DNA from: Mesorhizobium sp. L2C084A000
GTDB taxonomy: Bacteria; Pseudomonadota; Alphaproteobacteria; Rhizobiales; Rhizobiaceae
Assembly: GCF_000502875.1 (NCBI RefSeq)
Contig: NZ_AYWX01000009.1
Span: 1-51,837, forward strand
Length of the DNA stretch: 51,837 nt
Direction: 5' to 3'
A program made the translations under genes and the position numbers. The notes below the pieces were generated by a model, which was not told the DNA's origin, searched no databases, and saw nothing but the letters and a program-made list of their open reading frames with translations. Below, piece after piece: positions 17,499 through 27,510 of this stretch; position 1 is the first letter of the stretch; every line of letters starts with the position of its first letter.

Positions 17499-18625
17499 TG
17501 CGCCTCGAACTCGTCAAACGCCCGCAGCGTTCCATGCTGTTTTCGGCCCTGTCGCCGTTCATCGCCTTCGCGCTGACCATCATTGCCGGCGCCGTCATGT
17601 TCGCGCTGCTCGGCGTCAATCCGCTGACCGCGTTCAATATCTATTTCATCGAGCCGATCAGCCAGGTCTGGCAGTTGCATGAGCTGGCGATCAAGGCAAC
17701 GCCGCTCATCCTGATCGCTGTCGGCCTGTCGGTCTGCTACAAGGCCAACATTTGGAACATCGGCGCCGAAGGCCAGTTCATCCTCGGCGGCATTGCCGGT
17801 TCGATGATTCCGGTGCTGTTTCCGCAGTTCGAAGGTCCGCTGGTGCTACCGCTGATGCTTTTGCTCGGCATGGTCGGCGGCGCGGCCTATGCGGCGATCC
17901 CTGCTCTGCTCAAGACTCGCTTCGGCACCAACGAGATACTGACCAGCCTGATGCTGGTCTATGTCGCGCAGCTCTTCCTCGACTGGCTGGTGCGCGGACC
18001 CTGGCGCGATCCGCAGGGTCATGGTTTCCCGCAGACCATCCAGTTCAACGATTCGGCCGTGTTGCCGGAGCTGATGCCGGATGCCGGGCGGGCAAACTGG
18101 GGTTTTGTCTTCGCGCTGATCGCCGCGGTGCTGGTCTGGATCCTGATGAGCCGCATGCTGAAGGGTTTTGAGGTGCGCGTGCTGGGCTCAAGCCCGCGGG
18201 CAGGGCGCTTCGCCGGCTTCGGCCTCAACCGCATGGTGTTTTTCGCCTTCCTGCTGTCGGGTGCCCTGGCGGGTCTTGCCGGCATCTCCGAGGTCTCGGG
18301 CGCCATCGGGCAGTTGCAGCCTGTCATTTCGCCCGGCTATGGCTTCACCGCCATCATCGTGGCTTTCCTTGGCCGCCTCAACCCGCTCGGCATCGTTGCC
18401 GCCGGTCTGGTGCTGGCGCTGACCTATCTCGGCGGCGAAGCGGTGCAGAGCGCGCTCGGCATCTCCGACAAGGTGGCGCGGGTGTTCCAGGGCATGCTGC
18501 TGTTCTTCGTGCTCGGCTGCGACACGCTCATCCACTACCGCATTCGCCTGGTCGGCCTGGCGCTGACCAGACCGGAAGGTGCCGCGAAACGCGAAGCCGC
18601 ACCGAAGCTGAAGGAAGCCCGTTGA
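17495..18625 (+). CDS. BMP-type nucleoside ABC importer, permease 1
   Basis: A 376-residue inner-membrane permease of the BPD_transp_2 (branched-chain/ribose) family, with about nine hydrophobic helices. The characteristic cytoplasmic loop appears as KANIWNIGAEGQFILGG. It is the larger of two permeases in the operon, which probably heterodimerise. Translation is likely coupled: its ATG overlaps the ATPase stop by four bases, and its own stop overlaps the next start by one base. Confidence 0.92.
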   Translation: MMRLELVKRPQRSMLFSALSPFIAFALTIIAGAVMFALLGVNPLTAFNIYFIEPISQVWQLHELAIKATPLILIAVGLSVCYKANIWNIGAEGQFILGGIAGSMIPVLFPQFEGPLVLPLMLLLGMVGGAAYAAIPALLKTRFGTNEILTSLMLVYVAQLFLDWLVRGPWRDPQGHGFPQTIQFNDSAVLPELMPDAGRANWGFVFALIAAVLVWILMSRMLKGFEVRVLGSSPRAGRFAGFGLNRMVFFAFLLSGALAGLAGISEVSGAIGQLQPVISPGYGFTAIIVAFLGRLNPLGIVAAGLVLALTYLGGEAVQSALGISDKVARVFQGMLLFFVLGCDTLIHYRIRLVGLALTRPEGAAKREAAPKLKEAR

Positions 18626-19545
18626 TGGACATCACCGTAAACATCCTTCTGACCATCGCCACCGCGGCGACGCCGCTGTTGATCGCGGCAATCGGCGAAC
18701 TGGTGGTCGAGCGCTCCGGCGTGCTCAATCTCGGCGTCGAAGGCATGATGATCATGGGCGCCGTCGGCGGCTTCGGCGCAACCTATCTCACCGGATCACC
18801 CTGGATCGGCCTTCTGGCGGCCATCGCCATGGGCGCGGTGTTCTCGCTGCTGTTTGCCGTCATGACGCTGTCGCTGGCCACCAACCAGGTGGCGACCGGC
18901 CTGTCGCTGACGCTGCTCGGCCTCGGCCTGTCCGGCATGATGGGCACCAGCTTCGTCGGCCAGCCCGGCGAAAGGCTGCCCAACCTCTACATTCCCGGCC
19001 TGACGGAAATCCCTGTGGTCGGCAGGCTGCTGTTCGGGCAGGATCCGATCTTCTACATCTCGATTGCGCTCACCGCGGCCGTCATGTGGTTCCTGTTCAA
19101 GACAAGGACCGGACTGACGCTGCGTTCGATCGGCGACAGCCACACCTCGGCGCATGCGCTTGGCATCAAGGTGATCCGCTATCGCTACCTCGCGGTCATC
19201 TTCGGCGGCGCCTGTGCCGGTCTCGCCGGCGGCCATCTCTCACTGGTCTACACGCCGCAATGGGTGGAGAACATGAGTGCCGGCCGCGGCTGGATCGCGC
19301 TGGCGCTGGTGGTGTTCGCCTCCTGGCGGCCATGGCGGGTGCTGGCCGGCGCCTACATCTTCGGCGCGGTGTGGATCGGCCAGCTTCATGCACAGGCTTT
19401 TGGCATTCCAGTGCCCTCGCAGTTCCTTTCTTCGCTGCCCTATCTGGCAACCGTCGTGGTTCTCGTTCTAATCTCGCGCAACAAGCGTCTGACGATGATG
19501 AACACGCCGGCTTCCTTGGGGCAGCCATTCGTTCCGGATCGTTGA
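18625..19545 (+). CDS. BMP-type nucleoside ABC importer, permease 2
   Basis: A 306-residue permease, the second membrane subunit of the importer. About eight hydrophobic segments are visible, and the family loop reads ERSGVLNLGVEGMMIMGA, the counterpart of the GAEGQ loop in permease 1. The ATG at 18625 shares its first base with the previous stop codon (TGATG), so the two permeases should be made in equal amounts. A TTG three bases earlier is in frame but not needed. Confidence 0.92.
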   Translation: MDITVNILLTIATAATPLLIAAIGELVVERSGVLNLGVEGMMIMGAVGGFGATYLTGSPWIGLLAAIAMGAVFSLLFAVMTLSLATNQVATGLSLTLLGLGLSGMMGTSFVGQPGERLPNLYIPGLTEIPVVGRLLFGQDPIFYISIALTAAVMWFLFKTRTGLTLRSIGDSHTSAHALGIKVIRYRYLAVIFGGACAGLAGGHLSLVYTPQWVENMSAGRGWIALALVVFASWRPWRVLAGAYIFGAVWIGQLHAQAFGIPVPSQFLSSLPYLATVVVLVLISRNKRLTMMNTPASLGQPFVPDR

Positions 19546-19595
19546 CAATAAAAACAAACGGGAAGCTCCAAGGCTTAACTCAGAGAGGTAACACG

Positions 19596-20663
19596 ATGAA
19601 AAAACTGCTTATTGCCCTGATGACCACGACCGCCGCCATGTCGCTGGCAGCGACGGCCGAGGCCGCGGACAAGCTGAAGGCCTGCTGGGTCTACACCGGC
19701 CCGATCGGCGACTTCGGCTACTCCTACCAGCACGACCAGGGCCGTCTCGAGGTGGAGAAGGCGCTCGGTGACAAGGTCGAGACCGCCTATCTCGAAAACG
19801 TCTCGGAAGGCCCCGATGCCGACCGTGCTTTCGAGCGCCTGGCACGCGAAGGCTGCAAGATCATCTTCGGCACCTCCTTCGGCTTCATGGACCCGGAAGT
19901 GAAGGTCGCCAAGAAATTCCCGAAAGTGATGTTCGAGCACGCCACCGGTTACAAGACCGCTGACAATCTCGGCATCTACAATGCGCGCTTCTACGAAGGC
20001 CGCTACATTCTTGGCCAGATCGCCGCCAAGGAATCGAAGGCAGGGGTCGCCGGCTATATCGTTTCCTTCCCGATCCCCGAAGTGGTGATGGGCATCAACT
20101 CCTTCATGCTCGGCGCGCAGTCGATCAACCCGAATTTCAAGGCCAAGATCGTCTGGGTGAACTCCTGGTTCGATCCGGGCAAGGAAGCCGACGCTGCCAA
20201 GGCGCTGTTCGACCAGGGCGCCGACATCATCGTCCAGCACACCGATTCCACCGCTGCCCTGCAGGTGGCCGAGGAGCGCAAGCTGAAAGGCTTCGGCCAG
20301 TCCTCAGACATGATCAAGTTCGCGCCGAACGCGCAGTTGACCTCGCTCACCGACGAATGGGGTCCCTATTACATCAGCCGCGTCCAGGCCGCGCTCGACG
20401 GCACCTGGAAGCCGGACAATGTCTGGCTCGGCATCAAGGACGGCGCCGTCAAGATGTCGGCCTACACCAACATGCCCGACGACGTGAAGGCGATGGCCGA
20501 AGCCACCGAAAAGAAGATCGCCGGCGGCTGGAATCCCTTCACCGGACCGGTTGCCAAGCAGGACGGCACGCCGTGGCTGAAGGATGGTGAAGTCGCCGAC
20601 GACGGCACGCTGCTCGGCATGAATTTTTATGTGAAAGGCGTCGACGACAAGCTGCCGAAATAA
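19596..20663 (+). CDS. BMP family substrate-binding protein
   Basis: The periplasmic binding protein of the importer, 355 residues, BMP/PnrA/Med family. A signal peptide ends near residue 23 (AEA-AD). Family marks include the GPIGDFGYSYQHDQG loop, EGCKIIFGTSFGFMD and GYIVSFPIPEVVMGIN. No lipobox cysteine is visible, so it is a soluble periplasmic protein rather than a lipoprotein. The ATG at 19596 has AGAGAGG 7 bases upstream. It is encoded last in the operon, 50 bases after permease 2, with a terminator downstream. Confidence 0.93.
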   Translation: MKKLLIALMTTTAAMSLAATAEAADKLKACWVYTGPIGDFGYSYQHDQGRLEVEKALGDKVETAYLENVSEGPDADRAFERLAREGCKIIFGTSFGFMDPEVKVAKKFPKVMFEHATGYKTADNLGIYNARFYEGRYILGQIAAKESKAGVAGYIVSFPIPEVVMGINSFMLGAQSINPNFKAKIVWVNSWFDPGKEADAAKALFDQGADIIVQHTDSTAALQVAEERKLKGFGQSSDMIKFAPNAQLTSLTDEWGPYYISRVQAALDGTWKPDNVWLGIKDGAVKMSAYTNMPDDVKAMAEATEKKIAGGWNPFTGPVAKQDGTPWLKDGEVADDGTLLGMNFYVKGVDDKLPK

Positions 20664-20684
20664 GCAGCGCGAGACATGAGACGG

Positions 20685-20710
20685 AGGGGCGCCGCGAGGC
20701 GCCCTTCTTC
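20685..20710 (+). terminator. Terminator after the nucleoside importer operon
   Basis: Stem GGGCGCC (20687-20693) / GGCGCCC (20698-20704) with a GCGA loop and a pyrimidine-rich tail TTCTTC. It lies between convergent genes. The T-run is short, so strength is uncertain. Confidence 0.7.
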
Positions 20711-21821
20711 ATTCAGCGGGCTGTGCGCCGGCAGAGGGGCGACGAAACCGCGTTCGTCCGGCATCGACCGCGCGGCCGAGCCAAAACCTGAGCAACCGCT
20801 GTACCGGTTGTTCGCAGGTGCGCCAGATCGCCCACGAAATGAAAAGCATGAGCACGACGCAACCAAGAGCGGCAATCCATTTGCCGACAAGGGGCGTTGC
20901 CGCATTGATGGCGAGATAGCCGATCTCCTGATGCAGCAGATAGAGCGGATAGGTCAGCCCGCCCAGCGCCAGGGTGAGCGCCGATGCCCTGACACGGTGG
21001 CGCAGCAGCACCGCGCCGATCAGGGCCGCGTGCATGACGGCATTGGCGACGACGAGATTGGCCGAGGAGACGGCAATGCCGTAGTGGTCGAGCATCCAGC
21101 GCTGCGTCACCGACAGCGTGCCGCAGGAGATCAGGAACGCGGCGGCAAGCAGCAGCAGGGCCGGCACAGAACGGCCATGCGAATGGATTTGGTGGACCAG
21201 CACGCCGGCGGCGAAGAACGGGCCGAACTCGGTGAGGAACAGCAGCCTGGCTCCGCCGCTGCCGATGAAGAACTCGTTCAAGGCCGAGATCGCCAGCCAG
21301 ATGAAGATCAGCTCCAGCTTGCGTTTCTGGAAGAGCCCGGTGAACAGGGCCAGCGTGATCCATCCGTAGAACACCAGTTCAAGCACGATCGACCAGTAGA
21401 CGCCGTCCATGAAGGGCTGGCCGAAGGCCGGCGCGAACATCGACAGATTGGCGGCATACTGAACGAAAGAGGCCGAAAGCAGCGGCGACCCGGCAAGGAA
21501 GACAATCGCGAAGGTGATCGTCATGCAGAGCAGGAAGCCCGGATAGAGGCGAACGAACCGCGCGATCGCAAACTGATCCCAGCTCCGGTTTTCCGCCGAC
21601 CAGGCAATGACGAAACCGCTGATCAGGAAGAACAGATTGACGCCGAGATAGCCGTAGAGGGCGAATGGTGCGGCAAGCCGATAGCCTTGCGCAAGGTAGC
21701 CTTCGGCGGCAGCGCCGCGAAAGAAATAGTGGAAGAACACGACGGCAAGTGCTGCCGCCAGCCTGAGCAGGTCCAGCGTCGCGATGTAATTTTGTTCCGC
21801 AGGTCTGGTGTTCATCCGCAT
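20709..21821 (-). CDS. Acyltransferase family 3 membrane protein
   Basis: A membrane O-acyltransferase of about 370 residues (Acyl_transf_3 family, OafA/NodX-like) with roughly ten hydrophobic helices. The N-terminal LDLLRLAAALAVVFFHYF, with its conserved histidine, is the hallmark of the family, and the FFLISGFVIAWS and RFVRLYPGF loops also fit. Such enzymes acetylate or succinylate surface polysaccharides or other envelope molecules; the acceptor is unknown. Starts at 21821 and 21815 are both possible, with a GGGA upstream; a TTG at 21842 is less likely. Confidence 0.88.
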   Translation of the reverse strand: MRMNTRPAEQNYIATLDLLRLAAALAVVFFHYFFRGAAAEGYLAQGYRLAAPFALYGYLGVNLFFLISGFVIAWSAENRSWDQFAIARFVRLYPGFLLCMTITFAIVFLAGSPLLSASFVQYAANLSMFAPAFGQPFMDGVYWSIVLELVFYGWITLALFTGLFQKRKLELIFIWLAISALNEFFIGSGGARLLFLTEFGPFFAAGVLVHQIHSHGRSVPALLLLAAAFLISCGTLSVTQRWMLDHYGIAVSSANLVVANAVMHAALIGAVLLRHRVRASALTLALGGLTYPLYLLHQEIGYLAINAATPLVGKWIAALGCVVLMLFISWAIWRTCEQPVQRLLRFWLGRAVDAGRTRFRRPSAGAQPAE

Positions 21822-21913
21822 TCCCGCATCTACGGTTCGCAAACCATAGAGCGGATCGCGGCTGCGCGGGTTAAGACGGCTGAATTATCGCCAGATGTAG
21901 TAAATACGGACCG

Positions 21914-23227
21914 TCAGACCGCCGAACCATAGAGGTCATAGGCATCGGCACGGTCGATCTTGACGGTGACGATGTCGCCTTGGCGCAGCGGGCGGCGCGA
22001 CTGGATGTGCACCGAGCCGTCGATCTCGGGCGCGTCGTATTTGGTGCGGCCCTTTGCCGACGTGCCGTGCGCCTCGTCGATCAGCACCGGCAGGCGCTTG
22101 CCGACCTTCCTGGCCAGCTGTGTCGCCGAAATCTTCTGCTGGCGCTGCATGAAGCGGTGCCAGCGCGCGTCCTTGATCTCTTGGGGAACCTGTTCGAGAC
22201 CGAGATCGTTGGAGCGGGCGCCCCGGACCGGCTCGTATTTGAAGCAGCCGGCGCGATCGATCTTGGCCTCGTCGAGCCAGTCGAGCAGCATCTCGAAATC
22301 GTCGTCCGTCTCGCCGGGGAAGCCGACGATGAAGGTCGAGCGGATGGCCAGATCCGGGCAGACCTCACGCCAGCCGCGAATGCGATCGAGCGTCTTTTCG
22401 CCGTGTGCCGGCCGGCGCATGTTCTTCAACACCTGCGGCGAAGCGTGCTGGAAGGGGATATCCAGGTAAGGGAGGATCTTGCCCTCTGCCATCAGCGGGA
22501 TGACGTCGGCGACATGCGGGTAGGGGTAGACATAGTGCATGCGCACCCAGATGCCGAGCTTGCCCAGTTCCTCGGACAGATCGAGGAATTTTGCGCGCAC
22601 CTCACGGTCGCCGAACATCGACGTCTGGTACTTGATGTCGATGCCGTAGGCGCTGGTGTCCTGCGAGATGACCAGAAGTTCCTTGACCCCGGCCTTGGCC
22701 AGTTTCTCGGCCTCGCGCAGCACATCGGCCGCCGGCCGCGAGACGAGGTCGCCACGCAGTGCCGGAATGATGCAGAAGGTACAGCGGTTGTTGCAGCCTT
22801 CGGAAATTTTCAGATAGGCGTAGTGGCGCGGCGTCAGCTTGACACCCTGCGGCGGCAAAAGATCGACATAAGGGTCGTGCGAAGGCGGCGCAGCCTCATG
22901 CACGGCAGCCATCACGCTCTCATAGGCCTGCGGCCCGGTGATCGCCAGCACATTGGGGTGCTTTTCGCGAATGACGTCCGGCTCGGCACCCAGGCAACCG
23001 GTGACGATCACCCGGCCGTTTTCCGAAAGCGCGGAGCCGATGGCGTTGAGCGACTCGTCGCGAGCGGAATCGAGAAAGCCGCAAGTGTTGACGACGACAA
23101 GGTCGGCGCCGTCATGCTTGCGGGCGATTTCGTAACCTTCGGCGCGCAGGCGCGTGATGATGCGCTCCGAATCCACAAGGGCCTTCGGGCATCCAAGACT
23201 GACAAAACTCACGCGTGGAGCGGACAT
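21914..23227 (-). CDS. rimO: Ribosomal protein S12 methylthiotransferase RimO
   Basis: A radical-SAM enzyme that adds a methylthio group to the conserved aspartate of ribosomal protein S12. The 437-residue protein has the MTTase N domain with cluster cysteines C13, C49 and C78, the radical-SAM motif CNNRCTFC (C145, C149, C152) and a C-terminal TRAM domain. The [11 protein letters not shown] stretch distinguishes RimO from MiaB. Two iron-sulfur clusters are expected. Confidence 0.96.
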   Translation of the reverse strand: MSAPRVSFVSLGCPKALVDSERIITRLRAEGYEIARKHDGADLVVVNTCGFLDSARDESLNAIGSALSENGRVIVTGCLGAEPDVIREKHPNVLAITGPQAYESVMAAVHEAAPPSHDPYVDLLPPQGVKLTPRHYAYLKISEGCNNRCTFCIIPALRGDLVSRPAADVLREAEKLAKAGVKELLVISQDTSAYGIDIKYQTSMFGDREVRAKFLDLSEELGKLGIWVRMHYVYPYPHVADVIPLMAEGKILPYLDIPFQHASPQVLKNMRRPAHGEKTLDRIRGWREVCPDLAIRSTFIVGFPGETDDDFEMLLDWLDEAKIDRAGCFKYEPVRGARSNDLGLEQVPQEIKDARWHRFMQRQQKISATQLARKVGKRLPVLIDEAHGTSAKGRTKYDAPEIDGSVHIQSRRPLRQGDIVTVKIDRADAYDLYGSAV

Positions 23228-23363
23228 AGAGCGTTTCCGGGCTTTTCAGGATTGCCGGCGCAGTACCACACTTATTGCGGCATTGGTATGGGCAGACCCG
23301 CGATGCGGCAAAACGCACGGCGGTCTTGCTTCCACTGAGTGAAGATGCCGATGTCCGCCAGCC

Positions 23364-24026
23364 TCAGCCGACCGCACCGTTTACATGCGGCCAGACCTCC
23401 ACCGCGCCACGATAGACCATGTCCACAGCCACATAGAAAATGATCAGCAGGCCGACATAGGCAATCCAGCGGTGGCGATGCAGCAGCTTGGCAATGAAAG
23501 TCGCGGCCAGCCCCATCAGGGCGATCGACAACACAAGGCCGATGACCAGCACCGGAAAATGATCGCGCGCCGCTCCAGCCACCGCCAGCACGTTGTCGAG
23601 CGACATCGACACGTCGGCGACGACAATCTGCAAGGCAGCCTGGCCAAGTGTCTTGCGCTTCGTCTTGCCGGCGACCGCCTGGTCGCTGTTGAGGTCCGAA
23701 TTCGACAGTGCCTCGGTCGCTTCCAACTCGTCGGCATGCGACGTGCGCAGCTCGCGATACATCTTCCAGCAGACCCACAGCAGCAGGATGCCGCCGGCCA
23801 GCAGCAGGCCGACGATCGCCAGCAGCTTGACGGTAATTGCGGCAAACCCGATGCGCAGCACCGTTGCCGCCACCACGCCGAGAAGAATCGCCTTCTTGCG
23901 TTGTTCGGCAGGCAGGCCGGCCGCGGCGAGGCCGATGACGATCGCATTGTCTCCGGCCAGCACGAGGTCGATGGCGATGACCTGCAGCAGGGCGGTCAGA
24001 CTGGCAGCGCTGAAAAAAATGTCCAT
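23364..24026 (-). CDS. TerC-family membrane protein, YjbE type
   Basis: A 220-residue membrane protein with about seven helices. The two metal-coordinating motifs of the TerC family are present: LVLAGDNAIVIGLA in helix 2 and DVSMSLDNVLAVAG in helix 5, each with the conserved Asp-Asn pair. The YjbE subgroup carries a charged loop between the halves, seen here as a Lys/Asp-rich stretch around residues 95-125. Members are linked to Mn2+ or other metal export; the metal here is unknown. I looked for a manganese riboswitch in the upstream 180 bases and did not recognise one. Confidence 0.9.
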   Translation of the reverse strand: MDIFFSAASLTALLQVIAIDLVLAGDNAIVIGLAAAGLPAEQRKKAILLGVVAATVLRIGFAAITVKLLAIVGLLLAGGILLLWVCWKMYRELRTSHADELEATEALSNSDLNSDQAVAGKTKRKTLGQAALQIVVADVSMSLDNVLAVAGAARDHFPVLVIGLVLSIALMGLAATFIAKLLHRHRWIAYVGLLIIFYVAVDMVYRGAVEVWPHVNGAVG

Positions 24027-24207
24027 CGACAGGAAGCCCTTGCTGATTTTGCCGAGTGTTCGTCGATTATCCAGAGGCCCTAACTTGGTGGTCCCTTGGC
24101 GTCAAGGGTGACGCGTGGCGACATCACCGAAGCATCGTTGCGTCAAGCCGGATCCAAGGCTCGCGGCACTCGCCAACAGCCAGGCAAAACCAGTGGCCGA
24201 TCGCAAA

Positions 24208-24597
24208 TCAATCGTAGAGATTATACTTTGCCCAGTCGGCTTCCGGAATCTCGTCCCCGATCCGGTAGCGGAGCTGCAAGACTTCCATATGGTCGGGCGC
24301 CGTCTGGCACTTGAATTTCAGCCTGTACCACTGCCCCTTGCTGCGAAACGCAGCACCCGGGCTCTTGATGGCATCGGCACCCATCTCGGGCGTCGCAAAG
24401 GCGTAGGCGACGACGCGATCGGCTTTGAACTTGCGATCGTCATGGGTAATGCGGTCGAGCACTTCGGCGTCGCAACGCTGTTCAAGACGGGTTTGGGGAT
24501 CGAGTTTCATCAGACCGGCGCGCAATGCATTGTCCATTGCGCTGGCTGGAAAACTCAGTGTCACTGACGCCAAGGCGGTCATGCAGAGCTTCTTCAT
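24208..24597 (-). CDS. DUF930 secreted protein
   Basis: A 129-residue exported protein with a signal peptide ending near residue 20 (PASA). The mature part matches DUF930, a small rhizobial family: LMKLDPQTRLEQRCDAEVL, DRVVAYAF, GAAFRSKGQWYRL and the C-terminal YRIGDEIPEADWAKY. Function unknown. ATG 24597 starts directly at the signal peptide; a GTG at 24615 would add six residues. The gene stands alone between TerC and DUF2161 on the same strand. Confidence 0.8.
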   Translation of the reverse strand: MKKLCMTALASVTLSFPASAMDNALRAGLMKLDPQTRLEQRCDAEVLDRITHDDRKFKADRVVAYAFATPEMGADAIKSPGAAFRSKGQWYRLKFKCQTAPDHMEVLQLRYRIGDEIPEADWAKYNLYD

Positions 24598-24671
24598 GGG
24601 CGGGACAAGCAACACATTTTGTCGGAGAAATCAACCGAGCGGACCGCCGCGAGCGCCGCCGGCATCTTCAA

Positions 24672-25370
24672 TCATATGGCCGGTGCGTTCAAAATTGCGT
24701 GTCGGGAGTCGTCGTGCGATGCCTGCGGCCAACGGACCAAAGAGGCACGGCCTGCATCGGTGAGATCGTAAAGGCCGCGGTCGACGCGCGCGAACCAGCC
24801 ATAAACATTGTGCTGTAGGATTTTCGGCGCCATCGGCGTCACCGCCTTCAGATCTCGCGGCCGCCTGGGTCCGTCCACCATGGCCGCAGCGCAGGCGAGG
24901 GCGCTTTGACGATAGGCCGTCATGATCGGATTGCGCGATCCTCCTCCGGCAACGGGATCGCCGCGACGGCGCTGGTGCTCGTCAACCAGACGAGAGCGCC
25001 GGCGGGCATTCTTGCGCGGCGCCAGCGCGATCGGGCTGAGAAGCACCTCGACCCGGTCCGTCGCGGTCACACCGAGCAGGCCGAAGCCAAGACGGCGGCA
25101 GAGATTGCGAAATCTGGCGTCGCTTTCGCGGCCCTTGCCGCGGGCCGACATGCGCGCGGCCAGCCACACCTCGTCGCAGGCCGCCGCGCGATCGACACCT
25201 TGCAGCACCAGTTCGAGATTGAACTGCAGCTTCAACTCGCAGATGACGACAACCGGCGGCTCCCCCTCGCGCAATGCAACAACATCGCAGCCGCCGATCT
25301 CGCCTTTGACGACGAAGTCGAGGCTTTCGAGGAACCGCTTCACCGGCGCATAGAGAGACGTCTCGTTCAT
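24672..25370 (-). CDS. DUF2161 putative PD-(D/E)XK phosphodiesterase
   Basis: A 232-residue soluble protein. The N-terminal half shows a nuclease-like core: GGCDVVALREGEPPVVVICELKLQF, reading as the D...E-x-K of the PD-(D/E)XK superfamily. The C-terminal half contains a winged-helix-like LYDLTDAGRASL stretch. DUF2161 proteins are predicted from structure comparison to be phosphodiesterases; no substrate is known. No restriction or toxin partner gene is adjacent. Confidence 0.82.
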   Translation of the reverse strand: MNETSLYAPVKRFLESLDFVVKGEIGGCDVVALREGEPPVVVICELKLQFNLELVLQGVDRAAACDEVWLAARMSARGKGRESDARFRNLCRRLGFGLLGVTATDRVEVLLSPIALAPRKNARRRSRLVDEHQRRRGDPVAGGGSRNPIMTAYRQSALACAAAMVDGPRRPRDLKAVTPMAPKILQHNVYGWFARVDRGLYDLTDAGRASLVRWPQASHDDSRHAILNAPAI

Positions 25371-25472
25371 GCCTCAGGGTTTAGCCGATTCGACGCGAAA
25401 AGCCTTCCCGTGGTTCGGCGTTCTACGGCCCGAAAGCGGATCGGGGTGGATACCGCACCGTCGGGCCAGCTG

Positions 25473-26267
25473 TCAGGCTTCGGTGTTCGGCACTGCTCGG
25501 TTCAGCTTCCTGCGGCGCAGGAGCGGATAGCCGATCTGACCGAAATAGGTGGAAGGGATCGGATCGTCGACGCCGTACTTGTCCGGCACCTTGTCGCCGG
25601 TGGGATTGTAGGTGCCGAACAGCATGTCGAGGAAAGGCAACTGCCCGGCGAAGTTCTTGTCATAGGCTTCGCGCTGGTTGGCATGGTGCCAGCGATGGAA
25701 CTGCGGGCTGGCGATCAGCCACTTCAAAGGGCCGAACGGAATCCGCACGTTTGAATGCACAAGCAGCGTGTGTCCAAGGTAGATGGTCGAAAAGACGGCG
25801 ATCGAGGCTTCCGAGAAGCCGAGGAAAAAGATCGGTGTCAGCGATATCGCCTTTGTGACGATGGCGTCGACGGGGTGATTGTGGAAGGCCCCAAGCCAGT
25901 CGAGTTCCTCAATGCCGTGGTGAACGGCATGGAACTTCCAAAGCGCGGGGATTTTGTGGAAGGCCCGATGTGTCCAGTAGACGCCGATATCGGTGATCAC
26001 GATGATTTCGGCAACCTGCAGCCAGACGGGCTGGCCGCTGACGGCCTGCGTTATCGCCGGCGAGACCAGGAGCGCAGCGGCACCGAGCGCGCCTGCCGCC
26101 ATCATGACGATGGCCAGCTTTATGATGAAGCCGTTGAACAGCAGATAGATCAGATCGACAGCGAAGCCCTTGCGGAAGATCTTCTGCGGCCGCTCGGCAA
26201 ACAGATGTTCGAACGGAATGAAGATCAGCGCGCAGATCAACAGTGCCTTGATGCCGAAGATATCCAT
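25473..26267 (-). CDS. Sterol desaturase/fatty-acid hydroxylase family protein
   Basis: A 264-residue integral membrane di-iron hydroxylase. The histidine boxes are plain: HRAFH, HAVHH and HRWHH, which ligate the iron pair. Four or so hydrophobic helices surround them. Bacterial relatives hydroxylate carotenoids, fatty acids, ornithine lipids or sterol-like compounds; the substrate is not predictable here. The ATG at 26267 has AGAGGCG 5 bases upstream; an earlier in-frame start would precede this site. Confidence 0.9.
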   Translation of the reverse strand: MDIFGIKALLICALIFIPFEHLFAERPQKIFRKGFAVDLIYLLFNGFIIKLAIVMMAAGALGAAALLVSPAITQAVSGQPVWLQVAEIIVITDIGVYWTHRAFHKIPALWKFHAVHHGIEELDWLGAFHNHPVDAIVTKAISLTPIFFLGFSEASIAVFSTIYLGHTLLVHSNVRIPFGPLKWLIASPQFHRWHHANQREAYDKNFAGQLPFLDMLFGTYNPTGDKVPDKYGVDDPIPSTYFGQIGYPLLRRRKLNRAVPNTEA

Positions 26268-26463
26268 CGATTCGCCTCTGCTGCCGGCGCGCAGCCTGCT
26301 CACTCAAGAAGAAGCACATCTCCCTTTCCAAAGGCTAAAGGCTCTTCCTTTTGCGTAGGGCGCCGACGCGCGGAACGTGCGAGCAATGTCGCCGAACGCG
26401 ACGGCTCGGCGTAATAGGACCGTCGAACGCGGTTCTTTGACACGGCTTCGAACCGTTCGTGTC

Positions 26464-27357
26464 CTAGCCGTCAAGACCCCAAAGATCCGGGTTGCGTTTG
26501 AAATACTCAATCAGCATCTCGGTGAGCACGCGCACTTTCCGCGTAGGATGCTGCCCCGGCGGGCGTACGACATACGCAGCTCCCGGAGGTACCGGATAGC
26601 GTGTCATGATCGGGACCAGCGCGCCGGAGGCTACATATTCATGTGTAATGCAATCGGGGAGCCAGGCGATGCCGAGACCTGCCGCCGCCGTCGCGGCAAG
26701 CGCCGTGGCGCTGTCGGCCTTGAACCTGCCCTGCGGCTGGACCGTAACAATCTTGTCGCCATCCATGAACTGCCAGGCTTCCGTTCCCTGCATGAGGGCC
26801 TGATGGGTGACGAGTTCGTCCGGAGTCTCGGGTGACGCGTGCGCTTTGATGTAATCCGGGCTCGCGACAAGCTTTCCATGGATAGGCCCGACGCGCTTCG
26901 CGATCAGGTTGGAGTCCTGAAGGTAGGCGCCCCGGATCGCGCAATCGAAACCCTCTGCGATGAGATCGACGAAGCGATCGCTATAAGAAGTATGGATGTG
27001 AAGCTTCGGGTGCAGACGCGCCATTTCCGCGAGCACGGGAGCAAAATGGGTCGCGCCGAAAGTAAGCGGCATGGCAACCCTCAGGCGGCCGCGCAACTCA
27101 CCGGTGGGGAGGATCGCTTCCCTGGCCGTATCAATCTCGGCGCTGGCTCGGGCCGCATGGTCTCTGAACGTGATGCCCGCTTCTGTAAGCGAGGCGCCGC
27201 GGGTCGTTCGTGCAAGCAGCTGGACGCCAAGTTCTGCTTCAACCCGAAAGAGCCGCCGACTGACAATTGACTTGGAGACGCCGAGCCGGCGCGCGGCGGC
27301 CGATACGCCCCCGGCATCGGCCACTACGACGAATGTCTGTAGATCCTCGATATCCAA
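26464..27357 (-). CDS. LysR-family transcriptional regulator
   Basis: A 297-residue regulator with an N-terminal winged helix-turn-helix (residues 1-60: LQTFVVVADAGGVSAAARRLGVSKSIVSRRL) and a periplasmic-binding-like effector domain. It is divergent from the isochorismatase-type hydrolase gene, with a 153-base shared upstream region, the usual arrangement for a LysR protein controlling its neighbour. The last C-terminal residues (PDLWGLDG) fit the CrgA-like subgroup. Confidence 0.92.
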   Translation of the reverse strand: MDIEDLQTFVVVADAGGVSAAARRLGVSKSIVSRRLFRVEAELGVQLLARTTRGASLTEAGITFRDHAARASAEIDTAREAILPTGELRGRLRVAMPLTFGATHFAPVLAEMARLHPKLHIHTSYSDRFVDLIAEGFDCAIRGAYLQDSNLIAKRVGPIHGKLVASPDYIKAHASPETPDELVTHQALMQGTEAWQFMDGDKIVTVQPQGRFKADSATALAATAAAGLGIAWLPDCITHEYVASGALVPIMTRYPVPPGAAYVVRPPGQHPTRKVRVLTEMLIEYFKRNPDLWGLDG

Positions 27358-27510
27358 TTCTGCGTTCCTCGTTTCGCGACACAGCTTGCCTGATTATGGC
27401 ACTATCGCATCACCAAAAGGAACAGCAAATTGCGTTCAGGCAACGTCGCCCGCTGGCGCATGTCTCCCGGAAAACCCACGCCGTCCAGGCGGCAGAGAGA
27501 GGAAGTTCTT

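Noticed and set aside
17754..17778. GGAAC-N16-AGTT on the plus strand
   Set aside because: It lies inside the nucleoside-importer permease gene within a tightly coupled operon; treated as the chance match expected at about this frequency.
24027..24207. Manganese (yybP-ykoY) riboswitch upstream of the TerC-family gene
   Set aside because: Looked for because such genes often carry one; the conserved core sequences were not recognisable.
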